Assembly (NCBI RefSeq): GCF_949628265.1 | Contig: NC_088786.1 | Coordinates: 36,539,681 to 36,603,680 of the forward strand | DNA from: Cloeon dipterum | Taxonomy: Eukaryota > Arthropoda > Insecta > Ephemeroptera > Baetidae | Direction of reading: 5' to 3' | DNA: 64,000 nt | Shown here: positions 11,839-24,033 of the stretch, one piece after another | Layout of the letters: each line of letters starts with the position of its first letter | How positions within the stretch are numbered: the first letter of the stretch is position 1 | Translations under genes and position numbers: made by a program | Notes under the pieces: model-generated | Databases searched by the model: none | What the model saw: the letters and a program-made list of their open reading frames with translations, nothing else | What the model was told of the DNA's origin: nothing

Positions 11839-13600
11839 TTAGGTTAGTTTAAACATTTCAGTGGTGTTTGCAGTGCCCTCTCTGTAGTCCATCCTGGAAG
11901 AAGACTGCTGGCTGCTCTTGTCTGCGGACCCAGGGGTAGAAGGGTCGATGGGACTCGGCCCTGACGTGTGCACCGACACTGGACCCATGCTGTGACTCAG
12001 GGACTGGCCACCAAAATTGGGATGGAGCTGGGTGGAGAGTTGGTGGTGCACCAGGCCCCCTGAGTCCAGACTCTCCAGCTCAGGGAAGTCGCCCAGCATG
12101 TCGAACGCGTAGAGATTCACAACCGCAGCTCGACCATCGAGTCAGTCAGCACGTTGGCGTGGCGCCTGGAATAAAGGGGCCTAAGAAGAATTCGAATCAA
12201 TTCATGCACATATTTTCTGCGAGATTGTATATTCACCTTTCCAACGACTGATGCAATGTGATCAGTGGAGCAGGAAGGCGGCATGTAGGCAGAAAGAGTC
12301 TTGCGAGAGGTCAAGCGTCTCGTTGAAGAAGCTGCTGACTCTGGTGCCATCGCCCACCTTGGAGTGGTAGCTCTCCTGGTCTGGAGAGCTGGTCGAGGTG
12401 CTGTTTGCTGCTTGTGTCCAAAGGCTTTGGCGTCACTGACTTGGACAGCTCTAGGTAGTTGGAAAGTTACATGGAAGAGGCAACGCCCATCTTCAGATTG
12501 TCTAGCTCGTGGCAACATGACGTTTCCATTGCGTCAGGACCTGCAAAATTAATCACAGTTGCTACTGTGGAATTAAAATTTAAAATATTAATATAGCCCG
12601 CTTACGAGAGGCCCTTGTTGCCCTTCTGCTTGATGCCATTTGAGCGGACCAGGCAGGCTGTTCTAGTTGCAGAAAAACGAGGTCGCACTGACACAGCGCC
12701 AACTGGTCCCCTTGGGAATTGCCCGAAGAGCCGGAGGAGGAGTTGTTTAGAATGAGCAGGCCGCCACCGCCTTGTATCTGGATGAGGCTGAGCACCAGGA
12801 AGGCGGTGTTGTTGGCATCGTATCGATGGCGCGTGTGCTGTTCCACATTCTCTGCAGACTGTGCAATGAGGTGGGAAGGATCATGCCGCTCGAACCGGTC
12901 GTTGACGACACCTGACACAGAAGGCCTATTTTCTCAGTTGTAATGAGATCGCATTTTAACTCACGCAGAAGTGGCAAGGGCTCACCTGATTGTTGTTGTC
13001 GTTGACGGTGGACATGCTGAGCGCCTGTTGGTTTTGTTGCTGCTCCTGCCGGCCGCCCCCGGAGTTGGAACCACCGGTGCTGACCCCAGAGGCGTTGGAG
13101 GCCTGCGAGACGGACGAGGTGGAGCCGGGGGTGCTCGCTCTTGGCTGTTGAAATGCGTCGCATGGGGTGGGAACACGTCTTGCCGTCAGCTCACGTCGAG
13201 TCAGGGCACCCGCACTTGAGTTGTTTGCTGAGGGTCGCCTGTCTCGCCTGCCGCTGCTTCTCCATCAATTCAGTGCCAGCTAGAACGTATAGAAAAAAAT
13301 ATTAGAAAAATTCCAACAAAATTAAATCTTGCATCATTTTTTAGCTACAAAGCCCAAGTGGCAATATTTATCGAATAATATTATTTGGTATGCAGTCTCC
13401 TTGGACAAATTCCCGATTGAAGATATTTTTGCGCAAGGGACCAGCTAATAGCTTGTTTATTCCACACAAATTGGAATCTTTTGAATAAAATTTAATAATA
13501 CATACATACATAGAGACCTTTGTAAAGGTTGGAGCAGCAGCGTCAGGATGTCTCTGCTTCAGTGGAAGATCTGCGAATTGCTGTTGCTGCTGTAAACAGC
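11839..13600 (-). pseudogene. Broken multi-exon gene, regulatory-type protein (unrecognised)
   Basis: GC-richer than its surroundings, with several exons in good splice context: a QQQFADLPLKQ exon near 13590-13521; about 13274-13001 with LMEKQRQARQ and a Ser/Gly/Gln-rich tract; about 12918-12605 with FERHDPSHLIAQSAE and LSLIQIQGGGGLLIL; about 12537-12234 with PDAMETSCCHELDNL; and about 12167-11842 with FDMLGDFPELESLDSGG, ending TAG. The frame changes within exons: one extra base after LSKQLK, an in-frame TAA after GVASSM, and further shifts, so it should not make a full protein. Low-complexity Ser/Gln tracts suggest a transcription-related protein, but I do not recognise the family. Sequencing error could account for some breaks, not easily for all. 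Confidence 0.45.
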
Positions 13601-14086
13601 TGTGAGTTCAATTTAGTGAGCTGCATGCTATCAACTGTCCGCAGTGCACACTTTACAGCGTGGAAGAATTTAATTCGCTTTAATGTTTGATAATATTTGA
13701 CATTGACAGAGAGAAAAGATTGATTATTTGCTTATTTGGATTATTTGGATTATTTACATTCAGATTCAAAAGTGGGCGCGGTTGTGAGGATACGAGTAGC
13801 AAAATGTCATTTGAACGCGCATTTTGAAAGAGCGCGCCAAAGCGGAATTTTTATGCGCAAGGTTATGATGATGCTTTTCGCGCTGGAGAACACAGTTTGC
13901 GAATAGCAGAAACAGAGCATGCGATTGGTTGAAGAGTTAAAATTCTCGCGACCAATCACATGACTAGATGACTACTTGTTAAACAATCAGCTCATCAAGC
14001 TAGCTGGCCGCTGGCCATTGTTGCATTGTTCGTTAAAATCATTAAATTACTTAAAGTAGGAGTGTTTTATATGGATTGCGCAGAAA

Positions 14087-15460
14087 ATGTTCCACATCAA
14101 CCATAGCGGCTGCCGACGCCGACGGACCTGTCACCCTTGTTGCAGAACCGAGAGTGTACGCAAATTGTTATGCAACTACATCATCTCCTTGATCTCCTGG
14201 CTGGCGAGTGAGGGTCATGCAAACAGGCCAATGAGAACACGACGCTGCTCAGCGCCGAGGTATATTAAACGTTTGCTCTTCAACTATAGTCCAACAGGTA
14301 TTTTTTAGCTAAACATATATAATGTTGACTATGATATGTATAAATTAAATTTTAATTTCGTTTTAAGGCTCAGTGCCTGCATGGCAAGAAGATAGTGGGC
14401 GTACTGGCGGCGTGTGGTCCCTTGGGCGAACCTGCCACTCTGATATGACGCTCAACACTTTTAATATTTTGCCGTAGTGTCATCACTGTCATCCAAGAAC
14501 GTGAGACTACTCGGTGTGCCAATAAGCTCTTGGGCGTGACCTACTGGTCAGAAGATGATTTTGTGATAACGGACATCACGGTTTTGGTTCGAGGCTATTA
14601 TGCCGAGTGGCTGCTCAAGACGACATTAAATTTAGCGCTGCCAAGTGCAGGAGGCAGGACCCGTGCGTGGCATCTCTTGAGAACATCATCATGTGCCAGC
14701 CGGCGCCTTTGATTTGCTGCTCGACGCCGACAAATGCAAGCACAGCATCAAGATCATACATCTATCTTCTGGCGTCATGCTTTGATGCTTGGCACCCTAG
14801 CGGGCGGAATCTTCGTCGGCGCTTCCGCCCCGAGCAGCCTGAGTCTTCAAGTGAGGTTCTATTAATTAATTAATCATTAAATTCACCAAACTATTGAATT
14901 TTATGCACAGATGACGCCTTGGAACCAGGAAACACCATGCAGCGTACCTGCACGCGTGGTCACTAGGCCTGGGCAGTGGCATGACGCCCGGCGGCCCAGC
15001 AGGGTTTTCTCCTCCCGGCTCGAGGGACCTCTCCGACCTGAGCCTCGACTGCAGCCTCGCTTTTTCCCGTAGCCGGGCAGCCCGAGCATTAGTCCATTCA
15101 TTCTGTCGCCGGTGTGCGCGTAGCACAATTACAGCCTTTGAAGCCCAGCGTACGCGCCATGAACGCCCAACTACATAACTACTCGCCTACCACCTCAGTC
15201 AGCTACCTGACCAGCCCATCCTACTCGCCCACGTCGCCATCTTTACTCGTTGTCGCCCAAGTGATTATTTTTATTCGCAGAATTATTTTTATTAACTAAA
15301 TATTAAATTTAATTAATCTATTTTCAGGCTACCCTCTGTCCTCCCCTTGCTACTTGCCAACCCCTGCGTCACACAGCCAGAGGTCGTCGCCGTACTGATC
15401 CTCTCCAGCGTCATCGCCGTGGTATACAAGTTGTTTTAAAGACGGTTTAAATCCACAACA
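14087..15460 (+). pseudogene. RNA polymerase II largest subunit (RPB1) pseudogene, copy 1
   Basis: Recognisable RPB1 pieces in order: KKIVGVLAA and LGEPAT then MTLNTF (about 14378-14460; trigger-loop region); AEWLLKT (14600); ENIIMCQP and LLLDADKCKHSIKI (14680-14755, from SENIIMGQ.. and FDLLLDAEKCKH); then MTPGGPAGFSPPGS (14981) and CTD heptads such as YSPTT and SYSPTSPS (15180-15245), continuing after an intron near 15255-15328. RPB1 is the catalytic large subunit of nuclear Pol II; its CTD is the YSPTSPS tail. Frameshifts, stops and missing blocks rule out function. Introns are retained, so this is a decayed genomic duplicate, not a processed copy. Confidence 0.8.
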
Positions 15461-15924
15461 GCAGTGACAGTAAGTGTAGAACCTTTTTAATTGAATGGAA
15501 ATGGCCCTGGGTTGAGATTCATTTTAATTTACCCTTTCACGCAAGAGGGTTAAAACATATATACGGTTTGATTCTCAGATATAACACACGAATTAATATT
15601 TATTTTCAAGTTCCTGCCAAATTTTTAGTCTCAAAATTTCCCAGAAAATAAATAAAAGGAAAAGTGCCGTCCGAGAGCACTTCAGAACCGAATTTCTTTA
15701 GTGTCGTTGGAAAAAAATCCAAAATTAATTCTCATCGGCGTTAGACAATATTATCTGGTATACTAAAATTACATTATTTTTATTAATATTAAAAGGTAAT
15801 GAAATAATAATCCGTTTAAAAGTTAAACTATAAAGTTGTCAGTTTTATTGTGTACATGTATAGAATACAGGCAAACTTTATTTTAAAAGGGAAATAAACT
15901 TGAATTTTCAGAGGATTATGCACT

Positions 15925-18561
15925 CTATCGAAGCAATACAGCTTTGCTTAGTTCTTGGATCTGATGAAACCTACTTGATAGATATTCCAGGTTTTGTTTT
16001 GGAATTGGATACGAATTAACGATAGAATTAAACTTATCCAAATTTTGCTGCATTTGATTAACAACAGTTTCGTTGTTTTCACTGTCATCAAAGTTTAGAT
16101 TGAAAGAAGACCAGCCTGGCAATCGATGGGTGTCCCAAAAGTAAATGTCTTCGACTAAGCTGAACACACTGAAATCGAAATAAATAATACTTATTAGAAT
16201 TAGACTTAATGACAGAGAAAGTTTGGCACACAATTCCACATTTTTAACGATATTACATGCAAAAATTTTAATTGAAACTAGTTAAAAATAATTCTCCTTA
16301 CTATATTTCCATCTTCCACTTGAGTTTTTTTATACGGGCCATCGCCTCGATGGGTGCATTTATCTGGTAGAAATCAGAATCAATGATTTCCAGTGCAAGC
16401 AGATTAGGGCACAGACTAAAAACTTCGCCAAGGGTGACCTTATCCCAAAGGCTGATGCCTTCAAGAATCAGTTCTCGAAGAGACTGCCCGTTGCTCTTCA
16501 TGAAATGCCTCAAAGCATAGGCAGAAGTTTTCCGGCAAGATATGTGGGCGATTCTCACTTCTGGCAAGAGCGGAAATTCGTCCAGGTACCCAATGTCGAC
16601 TAGTTGAGAGGAAGAGAACTAAAATTATAAAATTATCTTACTCTATTTTTCAAAGAAGATACAATTTCTTACGTGGATTTCAGTCACTGTGTTCAATCCT
16701 TGCAACAAATTTAAATTAGCGACTCCCCTTGGTTCAATATACAAATAAGTATATCGCTGAAATGCTGTGGAGTTCGGGAATATTGGCATTGTTTTCTGGA
16801 AAGTCAGTCTCAATCGATTTTCCTGAAAATCTTTCGCGATGATGCTCACGAACACAAAGTCTTGCCTGAAGGCGCCACTGGACAGTTCATTGTCCATGTA
16901 GACTTGGTTCGCATGGAATTTTTCTAATTTCTCGCATTGTTGCGTAATTGCCAACACTCTTGACAAACGCACAAAAACGTCTACGATGCAAAGGACTTCC
17001 AAATTCTTCAGCGCAGTGATCGAGGCCAATTCTCGTTCCTGAAGCGAGAAGAGGACCAATTGTGGCAGACCTTTTATGGTCAAATTACGCAGATTCGGAG
17101 TATTCGAGCCAAAACAGCGGACCAACTGAAAAAATATAATTAAATTCATGTTTTGGAAATTTATTAAAGATAGAGACCTGCTGAAAACGCGAGTTTGACA
17201 AGCAGAAGTTTTTGCAGTTGCGGGACATCTGCATGAAGTCTGTTGTGTCGAAGCTGACATAGCTTTTGGAGAGCAAAAACGGCAGAATCGCCCAAAGCTT
17301 GTCGACGTGATCATCTTCGTCGCTGCAGTTTTCATGAGAATGGTTCTTAACAATCTGCCACGTTTTCTCGAATAAATCGCGCCTAATGGGAGCTGAAAAT
17401 ATACATGTTTCGTTATTCTCAAGGGTTTTTCAATACGCCAAAATATTTTTCCGGTTTTGCCTTTTTCAAATAATAAAAATAATTACGTCCCTCAGCATAA
17501 AAGGAGGCAGGAAATTTCTAACGTAATTTCCGCGTTTTTTTTTGTTTCGAGAAATTCCACTTTAAAAAACTAATGCATCAAAATTATAGCAATGGGGTTG
17601 AAAGGGGATGATGATAAGCACCCCCAAATAATAAGGTCGAGAGGAGTCACCCGGTGGTTTCTTTTCCAATTCTTATGGTTAGACCCCGATATTTCAGCAC
17701 TTTTATTTGATTCGAGCACAGAAAAACGGATTTAAGGTGCCCTCGCAGTGGTTCATTTCTAAGTAAAACTTAAACTAAACACGAAAATTTGAGCAATTTG
17801 ATAAGAACACAATTAACGGAAAAAATTCCTGGAGAAAATTGGATTTTTGAATCTTACACTGGAAAATTAATGATGAGAAACCAGAAAAAAGAAAGCTGAT
17901 ATGCAAAATCTGGCCACAGCTCTATTTTTCGATTAAATAAACATAATATTATTTTATTTAGAGAGTTGGAAATGGCTTAAAGGACAACACGCGTTCGCAA
18001 GGCGGTAATAAATTCAATGTTCTGAGACAACTTACCAATAATCGAATATACGACATTCTTGTCGGAAGTGTCGACGTTGTCGAACACACTTTTGACGGCC
18101 ATGTCGAAAAGGCTGAGTTTCACCTAAGAGAAAAAGATAATGTAAAAATCATTAATCACGCTATTATTTCCTTCATGCAGCAGCAGATTTATTTTTTTAT
18201 GTCGCAAAAAGTCAAATTTGGAAATTTAAAAGTACAATTTCACTCCGTCTGTGTAGCAAAGACAAAAAGACGGCTACCGCGCGAGGCTATAGGCTCAAAA
18301 TTACAACCCGGAATAAGATAAATTTAAAATCGGGCCTATTTGCAATCATTATATCGGGTTCTTGATTTTGGTGCGACAAAAAAAATTAAGGTTAGACCAT
18401 TGAGTAGCCGATTTTCATGCGTCAATAGATCGTGGAAAATTCAATTTCAAATCAGCATTAGTTTAGACCCGTAGTTGAGCCTAAAAGAAATCATTTTAAA
18501 AATTTTGTAGTAATAACGAGAGTAGTAAATAAACGAGATTGGAAAATTATTCTCTTACCAT
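15925..18561 (-). CDS. Six-exon LRR protein with F-box-like N-terminus (gene L3, 439 aa)
   Basis: Coding exons 18561-18559 (the ATG alone), 18123-18036, 17392-17178, 17125-16673, 16618-16302 and 16168-15925. All junctions are GT..AG and phases agree; the total is 1320 nt and ends TAG after SKAVLLR. The N-terminus (KLSLFDMAVKSVFDNVD, then PIRRDLFEKTWQIV) looks like an F-box-like two-helix start. LRR-type segments follow (NTPNLRNLTIKGLPQLVLF, LKNLEVLCIV, SLRELILEGISL, CPNLLALEII) and a last exon with helix LSSRFHQIQELSKAVLLR. Exon phases match those of the 5303-9395 gene, showing common descent. A probable role is substrate recognition in a ubiquitin ligase, by family analogy only. AATAAA on this strand sits near 15880. 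Confidence 0.8.
17565..17700. repeat. Foldback element F2, partial
   Basis: Only one arm: AGCACCCCCAAATAAT, GTCGAGAGGAGTC, then CTTATGGTTAGACCCCGATATT, matching the right arms of other F2 copies. It lies upstream of L3 exon 3, in intron 2. Confidence 0.5.
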
Positions 18562-20000
18562 TTCTGCTTATTTCACGACGAGAGACCTGTGCGAGCGCAA
18601 GCAGGAGAGACAAAAACCAGGAAGTGTTGCACGGCTGACGGCCAAACACAAACAAGGCCTGATGCTAGGTGCGCTCTCCTGACAGCTTTTTCCCAGTCAT
18701 ATGCTGCCAGATGCTTTTATGTTCAAACCTGAGCTTTTTCCTTTAAATAACGAGATGTTTACAAATTTGGCGAAAAGAGGAGGAAAAACAAATTTTTATT
18801 AGTTAATTGACATTCAAAATTCTGAAAACAGATTGAAAAAACAGCATGAGGGCTGTTAAGCATGGGAGTGGCAACCCTGGCTGGATCCAACTGATTGTGA
18901 GGCAACACAATGACGTTCCCTCTGCCGCGCGTTCCTACTGCAAGATGCTTTTCAGCTAAACAGCGTCGGAAGATCAAATAATGGAAGGCGCGCAAAATAT
19001 CAAAATACAATAAATTTTTATTAACTAACTGTGAGAGTCGGAAAATTGAGGAAAATATTTTCAGAATTCCCTAGTCAAGCCTTTCAAAAATTTCTCTTTA
19101 AAGGGAAAAAGGAAATTAATTGACTATTCGAATTAATAAAGCCGAGCAATGAGGATGGCGTCGTCGCTTATTTCTCTTTCTTAGTGGTTCATGTCGGTCG
19201 CTTTGTCGCTTTAGTTTCAAAATTTACCACCGGAAACCAGATTTTTTTCCTGGAAAATGATTCATTTTCGTTAGTGCCAAAGATTTTGCTTCGTCACATC
19301 AATGTGACCCTCCACGCAGTCTCTCCTACTCCACAAACAAAGAGGGAATTCGTCCTTTGTCTGCCGCACGATCGCCTGCTCTTTTATTCTCCTATTTTTC
19401 TCTGCCTCAGTTGTGCTCTCGCATATCCTAGACCATTATTTGTGAATTCCCAAATACGTGCAGCGTGCAGCGCAACAACAAAAACCTTTTTACACAATAC
19501 GACTAAAATGACCCTCAAAGTCCAGCCGCCTCTCCAGCAGCGCACAGGCAGTTGTGTGATTGCTCTTCCTTTTTTGTCATGCCACTCTGCCAGCGGATGA
19601 GCGGAAACGAATGCTTTTTTTTCTCCTGGAAAATCCTTTGCTGTCGTCGTTGTTAATACAAAATCCAGTCTGGAGGAAAATAAATAAGTAAATGAATAAT
19701 GGTGAGGGCGTGAGCAAAGTGTATAGCAATGTGCTAAAGCAAAACGAATTTTTAAGAGAAGAACGAAAAGAGATGGTATAGAGCGAGCAAGAAATTATTG
19801 TTTTTATCAGCATCGACGGACACGCAGACCTGCAGGTGGCTGCTTTCTGTTAGAAACGAAAGTTAGTTTGCTCATTACCATTCGACTAAGGCTGCAAAAA
19901 CAATCAACCGCATAGTTACAACTGGAGACAATAGCCAACTAAACGTGCAGACAGGCTTAATATCACACCAGTCAGTCTAACAACCTGAAAACTAAATGGG
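18562..20000. other. Upstream of L3, no gene seen
   Basis: Holds the L3 promoter region. Open frames at 19184-19600 and 18759-19010 lack splice context or recognisable motifs. Confidence 0.4.
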
Positions 20001-20189
20001 TTGTTAGTGGTATTTATACTGTTCTTTTATCTACAATATCTCAATAACTGCAGCTTTACAACGCAACTGCAGACCATTCTGCGTCATCTGCAAAAGAACT
20101 CGTTATTGAGAAATTTGAGCTTGTCCCTACCACGTTTTGAGTTTTTTACTGACTATTTCACATGTCTTAAATTCATCAGCCGCGGCTGA
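20001..20189 (+). pseudogene. Possible LRR fragment
   Basis: Frame with LQTILRHLQKN and LRNLSLSLPRFEFF, leucine spacing like an LRR, ending FISRG and stop. No confident splice partners. A weak call, supported by the several LRR genes nearby. Confidence 0.3.
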
Positions 20190-20249
20190 AGGGTCGATTC
20201 CGAAGATGACAAAACCGCTTAATCTGCAAGAAAACATGAGCGCAAAAAA

Positions 20250-20700
20250 TCGAATATTCCCTACCTACCGCCAATTTATAGCCATAGCATAAACCGAGAC
20301 AATTTCTAAACTAGATGGATTGAGATCAGCTTCATCTGCAAAAGTGCAAAAACACATGGTGGCAAGACTGCTTTATCCTACCGCTTTGTATTATTTTGTT
20401 CTTTGTAACTGTAACTGCCTTCCAATATTAGGCTCAGCTGTTATTTATTATATTCCTCAATACGACGAAAACAGAACCGCTTCATCTGCAAAATAGAAGT
20501 AATATGATACGATGCTATCCTACCGTTGTTGACAGCTTCTCGCCCAAACAGGGACTAATTTATCATCGCTTGTGCACCAGAGGGGCGTCATTAATGCACA
20601 TATAGCTGCTTTCGTCTGTAAAATCTATAAAAAAATACTCCACGAGAAAATACTAAAGAAGATTTTAACGCAACGCAGTGGTCAAACTGCAAAAAATGTT
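20250..20700 (+). repeat. Local duplication D1, copy 1
   Basis: About 450 bp (GAATATTCCCTAC.. to ..GTGGTCAAACTGCAAAAAATG) repeated in the same direction at about 23409-24033. Both contain ATGATACGATGCTATCCTAC and ATACTCCACGAGAAAATACT. Copy 2 has a roughly 190-bp extra stretch near its end. Confidence 0.7.
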
Positions 20701-20849
20701 AAGGTCTAATTCCATATTGCAATTAAATACCTCTCTTTTGGGGTCAACGCGAATATGGCGATTCAATCCTAACTGAACGCCAAGTTCGTGCAGGAATCTT
20801 GTTGTAAGAATCAGTCTCCTGCAAATGAAAATTAATTAAATTATTTAAA

Positions 20850-22600
20850 TCTAGGTCCGTACAACTGGATTTCTCCGGGCGACGCGAAAGCTATGGTTGA
20901 GCACGGTGAAAATAATACGGCAACATTCAGACGGTGGTGAACAACTGGTTGCTGCTTGATAGCCACTCGACCAGCTTCAGCGACAAGATTGCCGATCCGC
21001 AGACCTACACGGAGATCAAGAAGGCCATCAAGCCCTTTGAGTAACTGGTCAACCGCATTTTGATAGACGCTCGTGACAAAGGCTGCGGTAGCTCGGTGAA
21101 AAAGTCGCTTATAAAGTACAACAACCTCAAGGCTATAATCATCGCTGGCTCGCAGGTCACTCATGGTTATTTTTAATTTATAAAAATCAATTGATTTTTT
21201 TTAAAGCTAAGAACTGCTAAACTTGGTTTATTTTGTCTAATTTTACTCTAAAAATACACTTTGAAATTAGTGTTTTCAAGAAATCCTTTAGCAGTGTTAA
21301 TAAATATATTGTTTTTTATATTTTTGATAAAAAAAATTAATTGTTATTTTTCATAATTTATTCCTCTTTCAATTTGGCACATTTCTGAGTTGGACAAATT
21401 ATTTCTCGGAAAAAATATTATGAAGTTTGCTTCGACCTTTGGAACCCGAATAAAAATTCTTGAAAGTTCCAGAAAACATAAATGGGAAAAGCTTCATCTT
21501 TTTAAAATTTAGCTTCACTCTCAATAAAGTATTCAAATTATTCATACTTTTCACTGCTAAAATTATCTATTTTCCTAAGAAAACAGACTAAAATATCAAT
21601 TATTACCCTGAGGTAGCCTGATTGTATTCTTTTATTTACCTTGCAGATTCAAATAAATACTTCTCGTACTCAAATTAAGCAAAATAACTCATATCGCACT
21701 TAAGGCGGCCATCTTTGCGTTAAAATGCTGACTGAATGTCTGTGTTGATTAATTCACAAATTTATATCCCTACCAACGTTATCAGACTCAATTTAATTCG
21801 AATTTTAGGTGGTGTGCAACCTCATCATCATGGCCGGTGAGGATTGGCTGAGCAAATAGGCTAATGAGAACGCCATGCTACTCAGCGCCGATGCCTTCGA
21901 CTTGTTGCTCGTCTTCAAAGATTCCAACAGGTATTTTTTTTAGCCTAAAAAATGTTGACTGTGTAAATTAATTTGTTATATCGATTTTAGGCTCCTGGCG
22001 AGGTGGTGAGCGCCCTGGCGGCGCAGTACATCGACGAACCTGCCACTCAGATGACGCTAAACACTTTCCTCTTTGCTTGTTTGTCGTTGACGAACTTGAC
22101 ACTCTGTGTGCCTATGCTGAAGGGAATCAACAACATCAGCAAGAAGCCCGATTCTGTCTTTCGCCGTCTTTAGCGGCATGACGCCGAGCGGCCAAGGGTT
22201 GTCTCCTTCGGGCTAGAGTGACGCCTCCGGCCCGAGCCCTGGCTTACAGCTCTGCGTGGTCGCTGCAGCCAGGCTCCAGTCTCCGTCCCCGTGGGGCCCA
22301 GCTTACGCGCTGTGGACGCCCAAGTAACTGTCCACCAGCCCCTGCTTCCTGACCAGCCAGTCTAACTCCGTGTTGCCATGTGATTTTTGCATAAATACTT
22401 GTTTTTAATTAACTAGCAAGTTTAATGAATATATTTTCAGACTACTCCTCGCTACTACTCCTCCTAGCTACTCAGCAGCGACGCCATGGTTCTCATCCAC
22501 CTACCCCTTTTTACACGCCTCTTCTCCTGCGTTCAACCCATTGATTTTCAAGCTGAAAAGACGTTCCTCAACCCCAATAACAGCTTCTGGATGGGTAAGT
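20850..22600 (+). pseudogene. RNA polymerase II largest subunit (RPB1) pseudogene, copy 2
   Basis: RPB1 blocks in order: [30 protein letters not shown] and [19 protein letters not shown] (20985-21160); a degraded GEDWLSK piece (21835); [20 protein letters not shown] then LNTFLFA and NISKKP (22000-22155); SGMTPSGQGLSPSG and SDASGPSPG (22175-22240), the linker into the CTD; then decayed CTD sequence to about 22550. In-frame stops and shifts are present. Introns are kept, e.g. a donor after 21930 and TTTTAG at about 21990. It shares intron sequence with copy 1, so both come from an intron-bearing ancestor. Confidence 0.85.
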
Positions 22601-23154
22601 GTTAAACTCTTTTAACTTTAAACCCTAAATTGGTCCTTGGGTCGAGATCATTTTTAATTTCTCCTTTTTTTGTCAGAGGGATGAAACTTATTTTGGGTTT
22701 TTCAATTTAATATTATTTTTGATGCAACACTACGCCAAACAAGCCAGAGGAGCAAATTGTGGGATCTTTTTTATATAAATCCTAATTTAAAGGAACGATT
22801 TAATACCAATTTCAAGGCTGTTGTCAGATTTTGGGTTTCCAGTGGCCTTCAAATAACAAGACTCAAAACTAATTAGACTACTGCATATATCTTTAAATGT
22901 GCTCATTGAATTGTCTGAATACGATTGGAGGCTCAAAAAAAAAAACAGGAGAAAATAATATTTTCAAATGAAAATTTTCCTAATAATAAACAGTCAACCC
23001 TAACTGAATTTTATCCTATGTAATTAAAGGAAGGGGTAGTTTAATAAGTAGTATATAAAATTATTGGGGAATTATTTTATTCAAAATAAACAGTTTATGC
23101 TACTCAGCATTTTTTTACATCGTTGATTGCTCAGAAATTACTGATTGAAATGCG
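22601..23154. other. Intergenic, no gene seen
   Basis: AT-rich; nothing supported. Confidence 0.4.
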
Positions 23155-23363
23155 TTCGTTAACTCTCTGAATTTTGGGAACAACCATTAGTGCGATCCTC
23201 GAAAATAAGCAAATTAAATTTCTTGAGATTCCGCAAGATTTTGCGTCTCTCAATGCGAGCAATGACGGTGGCATTTTCGCTGAGGTCAATTTTGGGCAGG
23301 GAAATGCTGACCTCGTCCAAGAGTGGCGCTGACAAAACGCTTGAAAAAGCGGCTTCCTCATAT
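23155..23363 (-). pseudogene. Orphan terminal exon of an LRR-family gene
   Basis: After acceptor TTACAG at 23364-23369 one base completes a codon (phase 2, as in the last exons of L1, L2 and L3), then 68 open codons: YEEAAFSSVLSAPLLDEVS, RRKILRNLKKFNLLIFEDR, stop after NSES. It aligns with NILAAPNLEKFSL...KKILNQLTSLNLDF of L1. No upstream exons were found, and duplicated sequence D1 begins 45 bp upstream. Either a truncated relic, or a gene whose other exons are too diverged to see. Confidence 0.5.
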
Positions 23364-23408
23364 CTGTAATGATTTAAAAAATATAATTAGACATATCAAT
23401 GAAACATG

Positions 23409-24033
23409 AACAAATCGAATATTCCCTACCGCCAATTTATAGCCATAGCTTAAACCGAGACAATTTCTAAACTGGATGAATTGAGATCAGCTTCATCTGC
23501 AAAAACACATGATGGCAAGACTACTTTATCCTACCGCTTTGTATTATTTTGTTCTTTGTAACTGTAACTGCCTTTCAATATTAGGCTCAGCTGTTATATA
23601 TTACTCAATACGACGAAAACAGAACCGCTTCGCATCTGCAAAAAAAAGTAATATGATACGATGCTATCCTACCGTTGTTGATAGCTTTCTCGCCCAAACA
23701 GTGACTAAATTGTTATTGCTTGTGCAGCGGGTGCATCATTAATTCACATTGCTGCTTTCGTCTGTAAAATCTATAAAAAATACTCCACGAGAAAATACTA
23801 CCGCCTTAATTAAGGCTCCGTAATCGTGGTTACTCTTATAAATGGGTGCAGCGATGAAAATTCTCTAGTTTCGATATTTCAAATTCTAACGCAATCGACT
23901 GCTTTCATCTGGAAAATTCTACTTGTTAATGGGATCGAAAATCTTAACTACCACCTTGACATCTCTTTTTGTTTTCCTTCAAAAGAGGATTATTTGGCCT
24001 TAACGTAACGTATAGTGGTCAAACTGCAAAAAA
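23409..24033 (+). repeat. Local duplication D1, copy 2
   Basis: Direct repeat of 20250-20700, with an extra stretch from about 23800 to 23995. Confidence 0.7.
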
